From Protula sp. h YS-2021 (taxonomy: Eukaryota > Annelida > Polychaeta > Sabellida > Serpulidae), in contig OX457026.1 of NCBI GenBank assembly GCA_949752745.1, forward strand, positions 43,431,239 through 43,495,238: a stretch of 64,000 bases of DNA. The letters run 5' to 3'. Shown piece by piece: positions 1-10,499 of this stretch. A program made the translations under genes and the position numbers. A model generated the notes under the pieces. It saw nothing but the letters and a program-made list of their open reading frames with translations, ran no database searches and was not told the DNA's origin. Each line of letters begins with the position of its first letter. The stretch's first letter is position 1.

Positions 1-77
1 GATATGAAGAATTTTTTACATAAATTCAGAAGCACATCTGTGAATAAAATAATGACTGGTTCTTGTATAAAGAATCT

Positions 78-588
78 TATGGAATGCCGTTTTCACATTT
101 ATTAGTGAATTATTGATATCAAGAATTAATTTTTGATCTCAAAAATTGATTTTTTGATATCAATAATTAATGTTCGATCTCAATAAATCCATATTTTTAT
201 ATGAAAAATTCATTTTTGCTATCTGTAATTGTATTCTTAATATCTCTAAATGTATTCTTGATCTGAAAAATAATTTTTTTTTACTGTACAAAAAAGAAGC
301 AATTCTTGAGATCAAAAATTATGTTGTTATTATTGATCTCAATAATTCAAATTTTCATCTCCAAAATTTAATTGACGATTCGTTATATTTTATGTGAATG
401 TGTGTCTCCCGTAAGATTTTTTAGGTTTGTAAAATTGTTTTTTTGATCTCCAAAATAAATTTTTGCCATCTAAAATTCAATTTTTGATAGCAAAATATAA
501 ATTAATAAGATCTAAATTGCTTTATTGATATCTCTAAATATATTTTGGTATCAAAAATAAGCATTAAATGTTAAAATGGCATTCCATA
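78..588. mobile_element. AT-rich TIR element (MITE-like) with GATATC-type interior
   Basis: The left end reads TATGGAATGCCGTTTTCACA and the right end (about 561-588) is its near-exact inverse, ending GGCATTCCATA. GAATCT stands directly before (72-77) and directly after (589-594), a candidate 6-bp target duplication. The interior is made of degenerate TTTTTGATATCAA / TTGATCTCAA words and has no convincing coding capacity. The 75-codon ORF inside is AT-rich and I do not regard it as a gene. A second copy with the same ends lies at 18602-20116. Non-autonomous DNA transposon is the best reading; the superfamily is unknown. Confidence 0.6.
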
Positions 589-860
589 GAATCTTTCTAT
601 TAATTTTTAGTGTACCAAAAAAGAAGTAATTCTTGGACCAAGAAATCGTTATTGTTCATATCAATAATTTAGGTTTTTATCTCCATAATTCAATTGACGA
701 TTCATTAAATGTTATGTAAATGTGCGTAAAGTTTTTCAATCTAAAAATTCAATTATTGATAGTAAAATATAAATTAATTAGATCTACATTGATTTATTGA
801 TGTTTGTAATTATAGTTTGATATAAAAAATAAGCATTAAATGTTAAAACGGTATTCCATA
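589..860. mobile_element. Truncated second copy of the AT-rich TIR element
   Basis: This stretch repeats the right half of the preceding element (GATCTACATTGATTTATTGA, AGCATTAAATGTTAAAACGG) and ends in the same inverted terminus, GGTATTCCATA. No left terminus is seen, so it is a fragment or the product of a tandem or internal duplication. Confidence 0.45.
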
Positions 861-1603
861 ATTCTTCAATCTTAGTGTTGTGAATTCTAGAAAAAGCTCC
901 TTATAAGAAAGTGCTATAACAAACTCTTCAGTATACCAGCTCGAGTAAATATAAACGCTTAGCTAGATTAGCTGGGTGTGTGCTGCAGAAAGGACCCCGC
1001 CCTCCCCCCCCTCCCCCCCTCCCCCCTCCCCCCCCCCCCCGCATATCAGCAGGCGGCGATGTGTTCTCATCGACCAGAACAAGTGCTTCGAATTAAGCAT
1101 TAAATCAGCGATCTTCTTTTAATTTAGACTTTTCAGTGGAATCTGTTAGATCTACATTCGAATCTTTAAACAATACAGGATAGAGTACCAGGTTGACTTG
1201 CTTAGACGCTGGCAGACTTGAGTACTTAAACAAGTGGGCATGCGCTACATTTATTGGCCTGATTCTAGCTGGACAACCCAGTAACAATTACTCTCAGTAC
1301 TGTTCTACGTGGGTTTCCTGGGGCCGGGGTGGGGGGGGGGGGGGGGCTGGGAGGGGGTGGCTACACTAAGCTCAAACAAAATATAAAAAGTTAAGGTGAC
1401 AATTAAACAGCTAGGCTGACCCCTAACTATAACCGTTACATCAACCTTGGATAGATGTTGCACCAGGCGTCTGATCAACGTCAGGTTTAGGTTGCCAATG
1501 AAAGTCGAAACAACGCCTGCGTAAGAATTGTTTCATTGTTAACTAATCGGCATTTATGGGCCAGAAATAATACATTCTAATAATAGTAGTTGTTTTATTT
1601 TTT
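861..1603. other. Stretch with no recognised gene; homopolymer C and G runs
   Basis: Nothing coding is supported here. A C-rich run lies at about 995-1040 and a G-rich run at about 1321-1360. The remainder is unique-looking sequence. Confidence 0.5.
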
Positions 1604-2222
1604 ATTCCCCACAGGGGGAATATATGCGACCGACCGCATGTCGGTCTGTCGGTCGGTCTGTCGGTCTGCCATCAGGAGCTTGTTAACACGATAACTTAAA
1701 AACTCACGCGAGGATTTTCATGAAACTTTGTATGTAGCTTCTATGGGGATAAACACAGATTGGTATTGTAAATGGGCCAGGTTCGCCCAAGGAAATGGAC
1801 CAGCTGGACGTAGAAAATGTCAGCTCTTGATTGACTATTGTTAACACGATATCTCAAAAACAACTGCAAGGATTTTAATGAAACTTAGTGTGTATCTTCT
1901 GTGGGGACTAACAAGGATTGTCAAAGGGTTATGTTGGCGTAAGAAAAAAGGCACTTTGAAATTTACCAAATCCTTGAAATTTTTCAGCATCGGAATGAGT
2001 TTAACACGATATCTCAAGAGCAACTGCTGGGATTTTAATAAAACTTGGTATGTAGCTTCTATGGGAACAAACACAGATTGGTATTGTAAATGGGCCACGT
2101 TCGTCCAAGGAAAATGCACCAACTGGACTTTGAAAATTTCCGCTGTTGATTGACTATTGATGCCCGTGTTTAACTGATGGGGGGGGGGGGGGGGGGGCTG
2201 TGGGCTATGCACAGTGCTCTAG
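1604..2222 (+). mobile_element. Helitron/Helentron-like non-autonomous element, copy 1
   Basis: The 5' end is the palindrome TATTCCCCACAGGGGGAATA, followed by a GTCGGTCTGTCGG run. The centre holds about two monomers of ~180 bp (AACACGATATCTCAAGAGCA, ATTTTAATGAAACTTGGTAT, TGTAAATGGGCCAGGTTCGT). The 3' end is GATGGCC-like sequence, a G run at 2179-2197, TGTGGGCTATGCACAGTGCT and then CTAG before T. A CTRR-type 3' end with central tandem repeats is the pattern of non-autonomous Helitrons/Helentrons known from bivalves. Class assignment is inference; the shared termini with copies at 3425, 11600 and 13298 are visible. Confidence 0.55.
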
Positions 2223-2521
2223 TTAGAAATTGAGAATCGCAGGTTAAAACACCTGGTTTGCCAATCGTGGACCTCTTTGCCATGGCACCGCATGCTCAAA
2301 CCACAGCTTGTAACCCGATCTTGTACACCACCCAACCTTCCCAGTGTCCTCCATCCCCCTTACCCCATCACCTACCCCCCCCCCCCCCCTCCCCGCCGCG
2401 TTGCGCGGAGTGGGAGATTAGTTTTCGGGTTTGCCTGTCACCCTGCTTGTCCTCCTGTCAACACTTTAATACGCTACATTTCTTGATTGAATGATTACAT
2501 TTCAAATTCTGCGTTGTTCAG

Positions 2522-2673
2522 AAAAGTGGAGGACAGCCAAGTGGAGGACAGCCAAGAGGAGGACAGCCAAGAGGAGGACAGCCAAGAGGAGGACAGCCAA
2601 GCGGAGGACAGCCAAGCGGAGGACAGCCAAGAGGATAGCCAAGAGGAGGACAGCCAAGCAGCAGCGAACAGTG
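2522..2673 (+). CDS. Putative repeat exon, EDSQ type
   Basis: The acceptor is TTGTTCAG at 2514-2521. The exon is almost entirely a 15-bp repeat, GAGGACAGCCAAGAG. In the frame with one leading base it reads KVEDSQVEDSQEEDSQ and so on, fully open, acidic and low-complexity. The boundary reads CAGTG then ATAAGTCC, so the donor is non-canonical (ATAAGT where GTAAGT is expected); GTGATA at 2671 is the alternative. Either choice leaves one trailing base, which matches the two leading bases of the exon at 2846 and keeps the EDSQ frame into EDSP. Function is unknown; a disordered acidic segment is likely if translated. Confidence 0.4.
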
Positions 2674-2709
2674 ATAAGTCCAGTTTTATTTGTGTTTTTT
2701 TTTTCAAAC

Positions 2710-2728
2710 GTGAATATTGACGTATTCC
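2710..2728 (+). repeat. 19-bp imperfect palindrome GTGAATATTGACGTATTCC
   Basis: GAATA and TATTC flank the centre TTGACG. The same 19 bases sit in the same place after repeat exons at 7458, 22798, 23813, 24867, 26238, 27292, 28664, 29684 and 30784. They appear in inverted orientation after the right-hand repeat exons at 39228, 44024, 45778 and 49361. A T-rich run precedes or follows it. Its role is unknown. Confidence 0.7.
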
Positions 2729-2845
2729 ATCCAGTTTTTTTTTTTTTTTTTTTTTATTTTGGGGGGGGGGGAGCTTTTTCGGGTTCGGTTCAGGGTTTTG
2801 TTGTGTTGTCATCACATTACGTTCTTAGTTCCCAAAGTGTTTCAG

Positions 2846-3238
2846 AAGATGCAGCGGACAGCCCAGCGGAGGACGGCCCAGCGGAGGATAGCCCAGCGGA
2901 GGACAGCCCAGCGGAGGACAGCCCAGCGAAGGACAGTCCAGCGGAGGATAGCCCAGTGGAGCCCAGCCTAGCGGAGGACAGCCCAGCGGAGCCCAGCCCA
3001 GCGGAGGACAGCCCAGCGGAGGACAGCCCAGCGGAGGACAGCCCAGCGGAGGACAGCCCAGCGAAGGATAGCCCAGTGGAGCCCAGCCTAGCGGAGGACA
3101 GCCCAGCGGAGCCCCAGCCCAGCGGAGGACAGCCCAGCGGAGGACAGCCCAGCGGAGGACAGCCCAGCGGAGGACAGCCCAGCGGAGGACAGCCCAGCGA
3201 AGGACGGCCCAGCGATGAGGCATCGCGTCGTCAGCCTC
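2846..3238 (+). CDS. Putative repeat exon, EDSP type
   Basis: The acceptor is AGTGTTTCAG ending at 2845 and the donor is CTC|GTAAGA at 3239. The body is a 15-bp repeat, GCGGAGGACAGCCCA, with EPSLA variants. With two leading bases it reads DAADSPAEDGPAEDSPAEDS. Near 3105-3112 one extra C (GAGCCCCAGCCC versus GAGCCCAGCCC) shifts the frame to SGGQP repeats. The end, GATGAGGCATCGCGTCGTCA, is a shortened relative of the HRVIWTSQ end seen at 7840 and 12800. The frameshift argues for decay or for tolerance of either frame. Confidence 0.4.
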
Positions 3239-3424
3239 GTAAGATCATTTTTTGTCGACGCCATATCTCTTTGTAACTACTGGGCGGGCTGATTTGATAT
3301 TTCACTGAGTGAACAAATATAATCATGTAGATGTGCAACGGCGTATTAATTTTGATGTCGATGAAAATTTTCGAATGGGAGATTGTCAAAAATGTGACAT
3401 TCCAGTATCAGTCGGACTGATTTA

Positions 3425-5115
3425 TTCCCAACAGGGCGGGGGGATACATGCGATCGACCGTGGATCGGTCTGTCGGTCTGTCATCAACAGCTTGTTAACA
3501 CGATAACTTAAAAATTGCTGTAAGGATTTTAATGAAACTTGGTAGCTTCTATGGGAACAAACAGATTGGTATTGTAAATGGGCCAGGTTCGTCCAAGAAA
3601 AATGGACCAGCTGGCCTTAGAAAGTTTCAGCTCTTGATTGACTATTGTTAACACGATATCTCATGAGCAACAGCAGGGATTTTAATGAAACTTGGCATGT
3701 AGCTTCTATGGAAACACAAACACAGATTGGTATAGTAAATGGGCCAGGTTCGTAGAAGGAAAATTGACCAGCTGGACTTAGAAAATTTCAGCTCTTGATT
3801 GACTATTGTATATGAGTGTGTGACACGATAACTTAAAACCCCTTCAAGGATTTTAATGAAACTTTGTATGTAGCTTCTATGGGAACAAACACAGATCTGT
3901 ATTGTAAATGGGGCCAGGTTCTTCCAAGAAAAACGGACCAGCTGAACTTAAAAAATTCCAGCTCTTGATTGACTATTGTTAACAACGATATCTCAAGAGC
4001 AACTGCAGGGATTTTAATGAAACTTGGTATGTGGCTTCTATGGGTATTAGCAGGATCGGTATTGTAAAAGAATTAGGTTGGCTCAAGGAAAATCAACCAA
4101 ATAGACTTTGAAATTTACCAAATCCTGGAAATGATTAAGCATCAGAATGAGTTTAAACACGATATCTCAAGAGCAACTGCAGGGATTTAAAAAAGAACTT
4201 GATGTGTAGCTTCTATGGGAACAAACACAGATTCTTATTGTAAATGGGTCAGGTTTGTCCAAGGAAATTGGACCAGTTGGACTTAGAAAATTTCAGCTCT
4301 TGATTGCCTATTGTGTGACCTTGTTAATACGATAACTTAAAAACTGCTGCAAGGATTTTAATGAAACTTGGTATGTAGCTTCTATGGGAATAAAACACAG
4401 ATCGGTACAGTAAATGGGCCGCGTTCGTTCAAGGAAAATGCACCAGCTGGACTTAGAAAATTCAGCTCTTGAGTGACTATTGTTAACACGATATCTCAAG
4501 AACAACTACAGGGATTTTAATGAAACATGGTACATGTATGTAGCTCCTATTGAAACAAACATAGATCGGTTTTGTAAACGGGCCAGGTTCGTCCAAGGAA
4601 AATGAACCAAATGGACTTTGAAATTACCAAATCCTGGAAATTATTCAGTATCGGAATGAGTTTAACACGATATCCAGTATCGGAATGAGTTTAACACGAT
4701 ATCTCGAACAATGCAGGGATTTGAATGAAAATGGTATGTAGCTTCTGTGGGCACTAACAAAGATTGGTATTGTAAATGAGTTAAGTGGCCCAAGGAAATG
4801 AACCAAATGGACTTTGAAATTTACGAAGTCCTGGAAATTATTCAGCATCGGAATGAGATTAACACGATATTTCAAGAATAACTACAGGGAATTTAATGAA
4901 ACTTGGTATGTAGCTTATATGGGAACAAACACAGATCTTTATTGTAAATAGGCCAGGTTCGTCCAAGGAAAATGCACCAACTGGACTTGGAAAATTTCAG
5001 CTCTTGATTAACTATGGATGGCCGTGTTTAACTGACGGGGGGGGGGGGGGGGGTGGGGGGGGGGGGGGGGAGGGGGGGCCTGTGAGGACTATGTGGGCTA
5101 TGCACACTACTTTAG
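3425..5115 (+). mobile_element. Helitron/Helentron-like element, copy 2, expanded central array
   Basis: It starts ATTCCCAACAGGGCGGGG and runs into a GTCGGTCTGTC word. The centre is about eight or nine ~180-bp monomers (AACACGATATCTCAAGAGCA, AATGAAACTTGGTATGTAGC, TGTAAATGGGCCAGGTTCGT, CTGGACTTAGAAAATTTCAG). It ends with a G run at 5037-5076 and GGGCTATGCACACTACTTTAG, where the usual CTCTAG has changed to CTTTAG. A short 22-bp minisatellite follows at once. ORFs inside are repeat read-through. Confidence 0.55.
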
Positions 5116-5118
5116 TTT

Positions 5119-5240
5119 TCTCATGCTCCACCACTGTCTTCCCTCATGCTCACCACTGTCTTCCTCATGCTCACCACTGTCAAAACTTTCCTCCTTCATG
5201 CTTTCCGCTCGCCCCCATCATGCTTACCACTCGCCACGGC
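5119..5240 (+). repeat. Short CATGCTCACCACTGTCTTCC minisatellite
   Basis: About four to five units of a ~22-bp repeat, CTCATGCTCACCACTGTCTTC. It is a short relative of the large array at 7961-9830, and both stand just upstream of the same paralogous segment (CGCTCGCCCCCATCATGCTT). Confidence 0.65.
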
Positions 5241-5406
5241 CCCATCTAGTAATGCACCCTGACAACTTTTCCATCTACTACTTTACACCGATTAGTAAAT
5301 ACAATATTAAACATTTTTAACCAACGCCATAAACTTGAAAAGTTCTAAAAGGAAGCAACACAAGTCAGATGACTTTTGTCGACAAAATATTACATTTATT
5401 TGATAG

Positions 5407-5480
5407 CCCGCGAGGAGATGCCGAATAATCAGCAAAGTTCGCGAGGTCTAGGGCATAAGACATGCCCTTCAGCAACGCGA
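5407..5480 (+). pseudogene. Cassette exon, CCCGCGAGGAG type, weak donor
   Basis: The acceptor TTTGATAG precedes CCCGCGAGGAGATGCCG. It is paralogous to the exon at 10057-10125. With two leading bases it reads REEMPNNQQSSRGLGHKTCP and is open. The donor expected from the paralogue (GTGAGT) is GTTTTT here, so splicing is doubtful. Function is unknown. Confidence 0.35.
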
Positions 5481-5752
5481 GTTTTTTTTTTCAATTTTAT
5501 TTAATAAATTCATTCTCTGATCATAAAATTCGGAAGATTCTGCATTTTTTTGCAAACGAAAAACGATTTTCACGCTTCCTTGTCAGAAATATGCAATATG
5601 CAATGACCAAATTTGGCGATCAATGCCAAACTTTCCTAAAGCTTGACAAATAAGATATATATATTTCCATTCGAAACTTGCATAAATTTTAAAAGGTCAT
5701 GTTATATAGCAATTTTTCAACAAATACTATACACACATCTTGTTTTTAACAG

Positions 5753-5819
5753 CGCAGTGAAAGCAGGATAACGACAGATGAAGAGCCCTGAGGTCATGAG
5801 GACGAGTCACACCCCACAA
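5753..5819 (+). pseudogene. Cassette exon, CGCAGTGAAAG type
   Basis: The acceptor TTTTTAACAG precedes CGCAGTGAAAGCAGGATAAC; the donor is a GC type (CACAA|GCAAAT) where the paralogue at 10500 has GT. Frames meet TAA early. The later part, MKSPEVMRTSHTP, resembles the end peptide of neighbouring exons (HMKTIGVIWTSPST at 6136). It is likely a decayed copy. Confidence 0.35.
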
Positions 5820-6135
5820 GCAAATGTTAGTTTGAATTTCCAAAGAAACATGCTCGGATTAGAAAAGAAAATTAGACGAATCGCCATTGGTTGTACCCTG
5901 GATGATCATCCACTCTGGCACCCTCACCCCACCATCCACCCCATGACTATTGCTTGCAAAACTTTGGAGGACCCCAGTTTTGGAAACACTTCGCTTTTAA
6001 AAACAGCGCTAAACAGCAGCTTTTCAAACAACACCAGAAAACTTAACTGTTCAAACGCACAGCTATATGAGTAGGTGGTTCTTGGATTGATAACGTTTTT
6101 ATTCACATATTACTCTCAGATTTCACTTTTAACAG
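5820..6135 (+). other. Intron-like stretch without recognised gene
   Basis: AT-rich, with a C-rich patch at about 5925-5945. It belongs to the duplicated segment as far as about 6080. Nothing else is recognised. Confidence 0.4.
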
Positions 6136-6200
6136 CACGAGAGGAGCAAATGAACGGCACATGAAGACCATCGGAGTCATTTGGACCAGTCCATCAACGC
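6136..6200 (+). CDS. Putative cassette exon ending VIWTSPST
   Basis: The acceptor CTTTTAACAG precedes CACGAGAGGAGCAAATG and the donor is ACGC|GTAAGC at 6201. With one leading and one trailing base all 21 codons are open: TRGANERHMKTIGVIWTSPS and T. The end, VIWTSPST, is close to VIWTSQST at the ends of the EDSQ exons at 7563, 17237 and 12629. No known family is recognised. Confidence 0.4.
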
Positions 6201-6498
6201 GTAAGCCTTTGAATTTAAATAACATTCTGAGAAACCAGAAAAAATATCAGGAAATCGATTTGCACTGGCTGTAATGATCCGCCTTTCTTGCCCATTCGCT
6301 CCCTGCCCCCCCCCCCCCCCGCTCCCTGGTGTTTCTGCTGATATGCATGTCGAAACTTTGGACCCCAGTTCTACATACTTTCCTATTAAAATAACCTTTT
6401 AAAAAATGTAAGCTCACTTTCAACACACTTCTCAAATGAACAGCTACATAATGATTCTTTTTGGTGATAGGCCTCGGAAAATTTTGTATGTTTTACAG

Positions 6499-6563
6499 CC
6501 CGCCTAAAAGCTGCTGAACAACAAAGATGAAGCATTGGTTCATGTGGACGAGACAATCAACAG
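6499..6563 (+). pseudogene. Cassette exon, CCCGCCTAAAAG type, stops in all frames
   Basis: The acceptor TGTTTTACAG and donor CAACAG|GTAAGA are both good, and the exon is 65 bases long like its neighbours. Each frame has a stop (RLKAAEQQR then TGA is the longest). It is either non-coding or a dead copy. Confidence 0.35.
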
Positions 6564-6740
6564 GTAAGAATATTTGTTTAAAACAAAATATATTGTCAAA
6601 AAAAAGGGTCGATGAATTGACTTTTTTGCAACCAGCAACCAAAACTCTGCCAGAAAATTGTTCATTGGTTTTAAAAAGAGAATGTACATAAGTTTCATGA
6701 AGGCAACTCTTTGGTAAACTTCCCACTCACATTTCTTTAG

Positions 6741-7423
6741 CAGAGGAACAGCCAAGCAGTAAACAGCTCAGCGAAGGACAGCCAAGATGGGGCAACACCC
6801 GAGGACAGCCAAGCAGACGGCCAAGATGGGGCAACAACCCGAGGACAGCCAAGATGGGGCAACACCCGAGGACAGCCAAGCAGACAGCCAAGATGGGGCA
6901 ACAACCCGAGGACAGCCAAGATGGGGCAACACCCGAGGACAGCCAAGCAGACAGCCAAGATGGGGCAACAACCCGAGGACAGCCAAGATGGGGCAACAAC
7001 CCGAGGACAGCCAAGCAGACAGCCAAGATGGGGCAACAACCCGAGGACAGCGAAGATGGGGCAACACCCGAGGACAGCCAAGCAGACAGCCAAGATGGGG
7101 CAACAATCCGAGGACAGCCAAGCAGACAGCCAAGATGGGGCAACAACCCGAGGACAGCCAAGATGGGGCAACACCCGAGAGACAGCCAAGCAGACAGCCA
7201 AGATGGGGCAACAACCGAGGACAGCCAAGATGGGGCAACAACCCGAGGACAGCCAAGAGGGGGCAACAACCCGAGGACAGCCAAGAGGGGGCAACAACCC
7301 GAGGACAGCCAAGATGGGGCAACAACCCGAGGACAGCCAGATGGGGCAACAACCCGAGGACAGCCAAGATGGGGCAACAACCCGAGGACAGCAAAGTGGA
7401 GGACAGCCAAGCAGTGGACAGTG
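6741..7423 (+). CDS. Putative repeat exon, EDSQ/DGATT mosaic array
   Basis: The acceptor is ATTTCTTTAG. The body alternates a ~27-28-bp unit (AGATGGGGCAACAACCCGAG) with 12-15-bp AGCAGACAGCCA units. All three forward frames stay open for long stretches (PEDSQDGATTRGQP-like and DSQADSQDGATP-like). It ends GGACAGTG|ATAAGTC at 7424, the same odd boundary as at 2673, then the 19-bp palindrome at 7458. Because the unit length is not a multiple of three, a real frame cannot be picked from openness alone. Confidence 0.35.
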
Positions 7424-7562
7424 ATAAGTCAAATTTTTCTTTTCTCTTTTTCAAATCGTGAATATTGACGTATTCCATTCCGGGTTTCGGGCTTTTCGGG
7501 TTCGGTTCGGGAGGTGTTTGCGTTATCATTCTGTTAATCTCTGAGTTCTCCAAGTATTTCAG

Positions 7563-7883
7563 AAGATCAACGGGACGGCCAAGCGGAGGACGGCCAAGCG
7601 GAGGACAGCCAAGCGGAGCACAGCCAAGCGGAGGACAGCCAAGCGGAGGACAGCCAAGCGGAGGACAGCCAAGCGGAGGACAGCCAAGCGGAGGACAGCC
7701 AAGCGGGGAACAGCCAAGCGGGGAACAGCCAAGTGGGGAACGGCCAAGCGGAGCACAGCCAAGCGGAGCACAGCCAAGCGGAGGACAGCCAAGCGGGGGA
7801 CAGTCAAACGGAGGACAGACAAGCGGAGGACAGAACAGCCCAGAGGAGAAGCATCGCCTCATTTGGACCAGCCAATCAACGAC
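7563..7883 (+). CDS. Putative repeat exon, GGQPS / EDSQA repeat with WTSQST end
   Basis: The acceptor AAGTATTTCAG ends at 7562; the donor is GAC|GTAGGT at 7884, with GTATCA at 7888 as alternative. Eighteen or so 15-bp units (AAGCGGAGGACAGCC) read SGGQP in one frame and AEDSQ in another. The final codons read SPEEKHRLIWTSQSTT. This end is shared with exons at 12629, 17237 and 17715, which makes it a useful family marker. Confidence 0.4.
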
Positions 7884-7960
7884 GTAGGTATCATTTCACA
7901 GAATATAAAGCAAAGACCATAAACCACAACGCACTCCGACACTTCTCTTTTCCCACTTTC

Positions 7961-9830
7961 CTCCCAGATGCTGGCCACTTTCATCCCTCATACTCACCAC
8001 TCTCCTCCCTCATACTCGCCACTCTCCTCCCTCATGCTCGCCACTTTCATCCCTCATACTCACCACTCTCCTCCCTCATGCTCACCACTGTCCTTCCTCA
8101 TGCTCACCACTGTCCTCCCCAATGCTCGCCACTCTCCTCCCTCATGCTCGCCACTCTCCTCCCTCATGCTCGCCACTCTCCTCCCCCATGCTCGCCACGC
8201 TCCTCCCTCATGCCCGCCACTCTCCTCCCTCATGCTCACCACTGTCCTTCCTCTTGCTCACCACTCTCCTCCCCCATGCTCGCCACTCTCCTCCCCATGC
8301 TCGCCACTCTCCTCCCCCATGCTCGCCACTCTCCTCCCCCATGCTCGCCACTCTCCTCCCCCATGCTCGCCACTGTCCTTCCTTATGCTCAACACTCTCC
8401 TCCCCCATGCTCGCCACTCTCCTCCCCCATGCTCGCCACTCTCCTCCCCCATGCTCGCCACTCTCCTCCCCCATGCTCGCCACGCTCCTCCTTCATGCCC
8501 GCCACTCTCCTACCTCATGCTCGCCACTCTCCTCCCCCATGCTCGCCACTCTCCTCCCCCATGCTCGCCACTCTCCTCCCCAATGCTCGCCACTGTCCTT
8601 CCTCATGCTCGCCACTCTCCTCCCCAATGCTCGCCACTCTCCTCCCCAATGCTCGCCACTCTCCTCCCCAATGCTCGCCACTCTCCTCCCCCATGATCGC
8701 CACGCTCCTCCCCCATGCTCGCCACTCTCCTCCCCCATGCTCGCCACTGTCCTCCCCCATGCTCGCCACTGTCCTTCGCCTCCCTCATGCCCGCCACTCT
8801 CCTCCCTCATGCTCACCACTGTCCTTCCTCATGCTCAACACTCTCCTCCCCCATGCTCGCCACTCTCCTCCCCCATGCTCGCCACTCTCCTCCCCCATGC
8901 TCGCCACTCTCCTCCCCCATGCTCGCCACTGTCCTCCCCCATGCTCGCCACTGTCCTTCGCCTCCCTCATGCCCGCCACTCTCCTCCCTCATGCTCACCA
9001 CTGTCCTTCCTCATGCTCAACACTCTCCTCCCCCATGCTCGCCACTCTCCTCCCCCATGCTCGCCACTCTCCTCCCCCATGCTCGCCACTCTCCTCCCCC
9101 ATGCTCGCCACGCTCCTCCTTCATGCCCGCCACTCTCCTACCTCATGCTCGCCACTCTCCTCCCCCATGCTCGCCACTCTCCTCCCCCATGCTCGCCACT
9201 CTCCTCCCCCATGCTCGCCACTCTCCTCCCCCATGCTCGCCACGCTCCTCCTTCATGCCCGCCACTCTCCTACCTCATGCTCGCCACTCTCCTCCCCCAT
9301 GCTCGCCACTCTCCTCCCCCATGCTCGCCACTCTCCTCCCCAATGCTCGCCACTGTCCTTCCTCATGCTCGCCACTCTCCTCCCCAATGCTCGCCACTCT
9401 CCTCCCCAATGCTCGCCACTCTCCTCCCCAATGCTCGCCACTCTCCTCCCCCATGATCGCCACGCTCCTCCCTCATGCCCGCCACTCTCCTCCCTCATGC
9501 TCACCACTGTCCTTCCTCATGCTCACCACTCTCCTCCCCCATGCTCGCCACTCTCCTCCCCCATGCTCGCCACGCTCCTCCCTCATGCCCGTCACTCTCT
9601 TCCCTCATGTTCACCACTCTTTACTCATGGTCACCACTCTTTTCTCATGCTCACCACTCTCTCCTCATGCTCACCACTCTCTCCTCATGCTCACCACTCT
9701 TTCCTCACGCTCACCACTCTTTCCTCATGCTCACCACTCTTCCCTCATGCTCACCACTCTTTTCTCATGCTCACCACTCTTCCCTCATGCTCACCACTCT
9801 TTCCTCATGCTCACCACTCTTCCATCATGA
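7961..9830 (+). repeat. 22-bp minisatellite (CATGCTCGCCACTCTCCTCCCC) turning to 20-bp
   Basis: About 75 units of 22 bp occupy 7961 to about 9605, with higher-order copies (for example the CTCCTTCATGCCCGCCACTC variant at about 8490, 9117 and 9250). From about 9610 the period changes to 20 bp (CATGCTCACCACTCTTTCCT). The array is free of stops over long distances in all three forward frames and in several reverse frames, so the 730-, 444- and 371-codon ORFs are a by-product of the repeat and are not annotated as genes. Confidence 0.85.
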
Positions 9831-10056
9831 TTACAACTGTGCTTTCCGCTCTCCACGCCATTCTTATCGCTCGCCCCCATCATGCTTACCACTACGCCAC
9901 GGCCCCACTTTGTACTACACCCTAACAACTTTTCTAACTACTACTTTACTCCGATTTGTAATACAACATTAAACATTTAACCAACGCCATAAGCTTGAAA
10001 AGTTCTAAAAGGAAGCAGATGGCTCTTGGTGACAAAGTATTACATTTATTTGATAG

Positions 10057-10125
10057 CCCGCGAGGAGAGGCCGAACGATCAGCAAAGGTCACGAGGTCTA
10101 GGGCATAGGACATGCCCATCAGCGC
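10057..10125 (+). CDS. Putative cassette exon, CCCGCGAGGAG type
   Basis: The acceptor is TTTGATAG and the donor CAGCGC|GTGAGT. With two leading and one trailing base all 22 codons are open, reading REERPNDQQRSRGLGHRTCP then SA. It is the better kept copy of the exon at 5407. No family is recognised. Confidence 0.4.
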
Positions 10126-10434
10126 GTGAGTTTTTTTTTTCAATTTTATTAAATTCCCATTCTCTGATTAAAAAATTCGTAAGATTCTGCATCTTTTGTA
10201 AGCAAAAAAAAAAAAAAAAAAAAAATAATATAAAATAAAATAAAAAAATTGACGTTTACTTGTCAGAAATATGCAGTATGCAATGACCAAATTTGGCGAT
10301 CAATACCAAACTTTCCTAAAGCTTGACAAACTAAGATTTGTAAAATTTACATACGAGACTTGCATAAATTTTAAAAGGTCATGTTATATAGCAATTTTTC
10401 AACAAATATTATACACACATCTTGTTTTTAACAG

Positions 10435-10499
10435 CGCAGTGAAAGCGGGATGACGACAGATGAAGAACCCTGAAGTCATGAGGACGAGTCCACCCACAA
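10435..10499 (+). pseudogene. Cassette exon, CGCAGTGAAAG type
   Basis: The acceptor is TTTTTAACAG and the donor CCACAA|GTAAAC. With one leading base it reads AVKAG, stop (TGA), RQMKNPEVMRTSPPT. The copy at 5753 has TAA at the same codon, so the stop codon predates the duplication or both are non-coding. Confidence 0.35.

Larger units (their letters stand above)
5190..6080 (+). repeat. Segmental duplicate, paralogue of 9840-10770
   Basis: From CGCTCGCCCCCATCATGCTT through two exon-like segments to AACTGTTCAAACGCACAGCT, this matches 9860-10760 with scattered substitutions and small indels, including an A-run difference near 10206. Both copies keep the same two exons and introns, so the unit was copied as a block. 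Confidence 0.7.

Noticed and set aside
170..397. 75-codon ORF in the first element
   Set aside because: AT-rich interior of a TIR element, with no domain pattern.
2825..3223. Reverse ORF of 132 codons, RWAVLRWAVL / PPLGC repeats
   Set aside because: Shadow of the 15-bp EDSP repeat; splice sites support the plus strand.
7733..9925. 730-codon ORF (and 444- and 371-codon ORFs in the other frames)
   Set aside because: All three frames are open because the 22-bp unit contains no stop; there is no start, splice or domain evidence for a protein.
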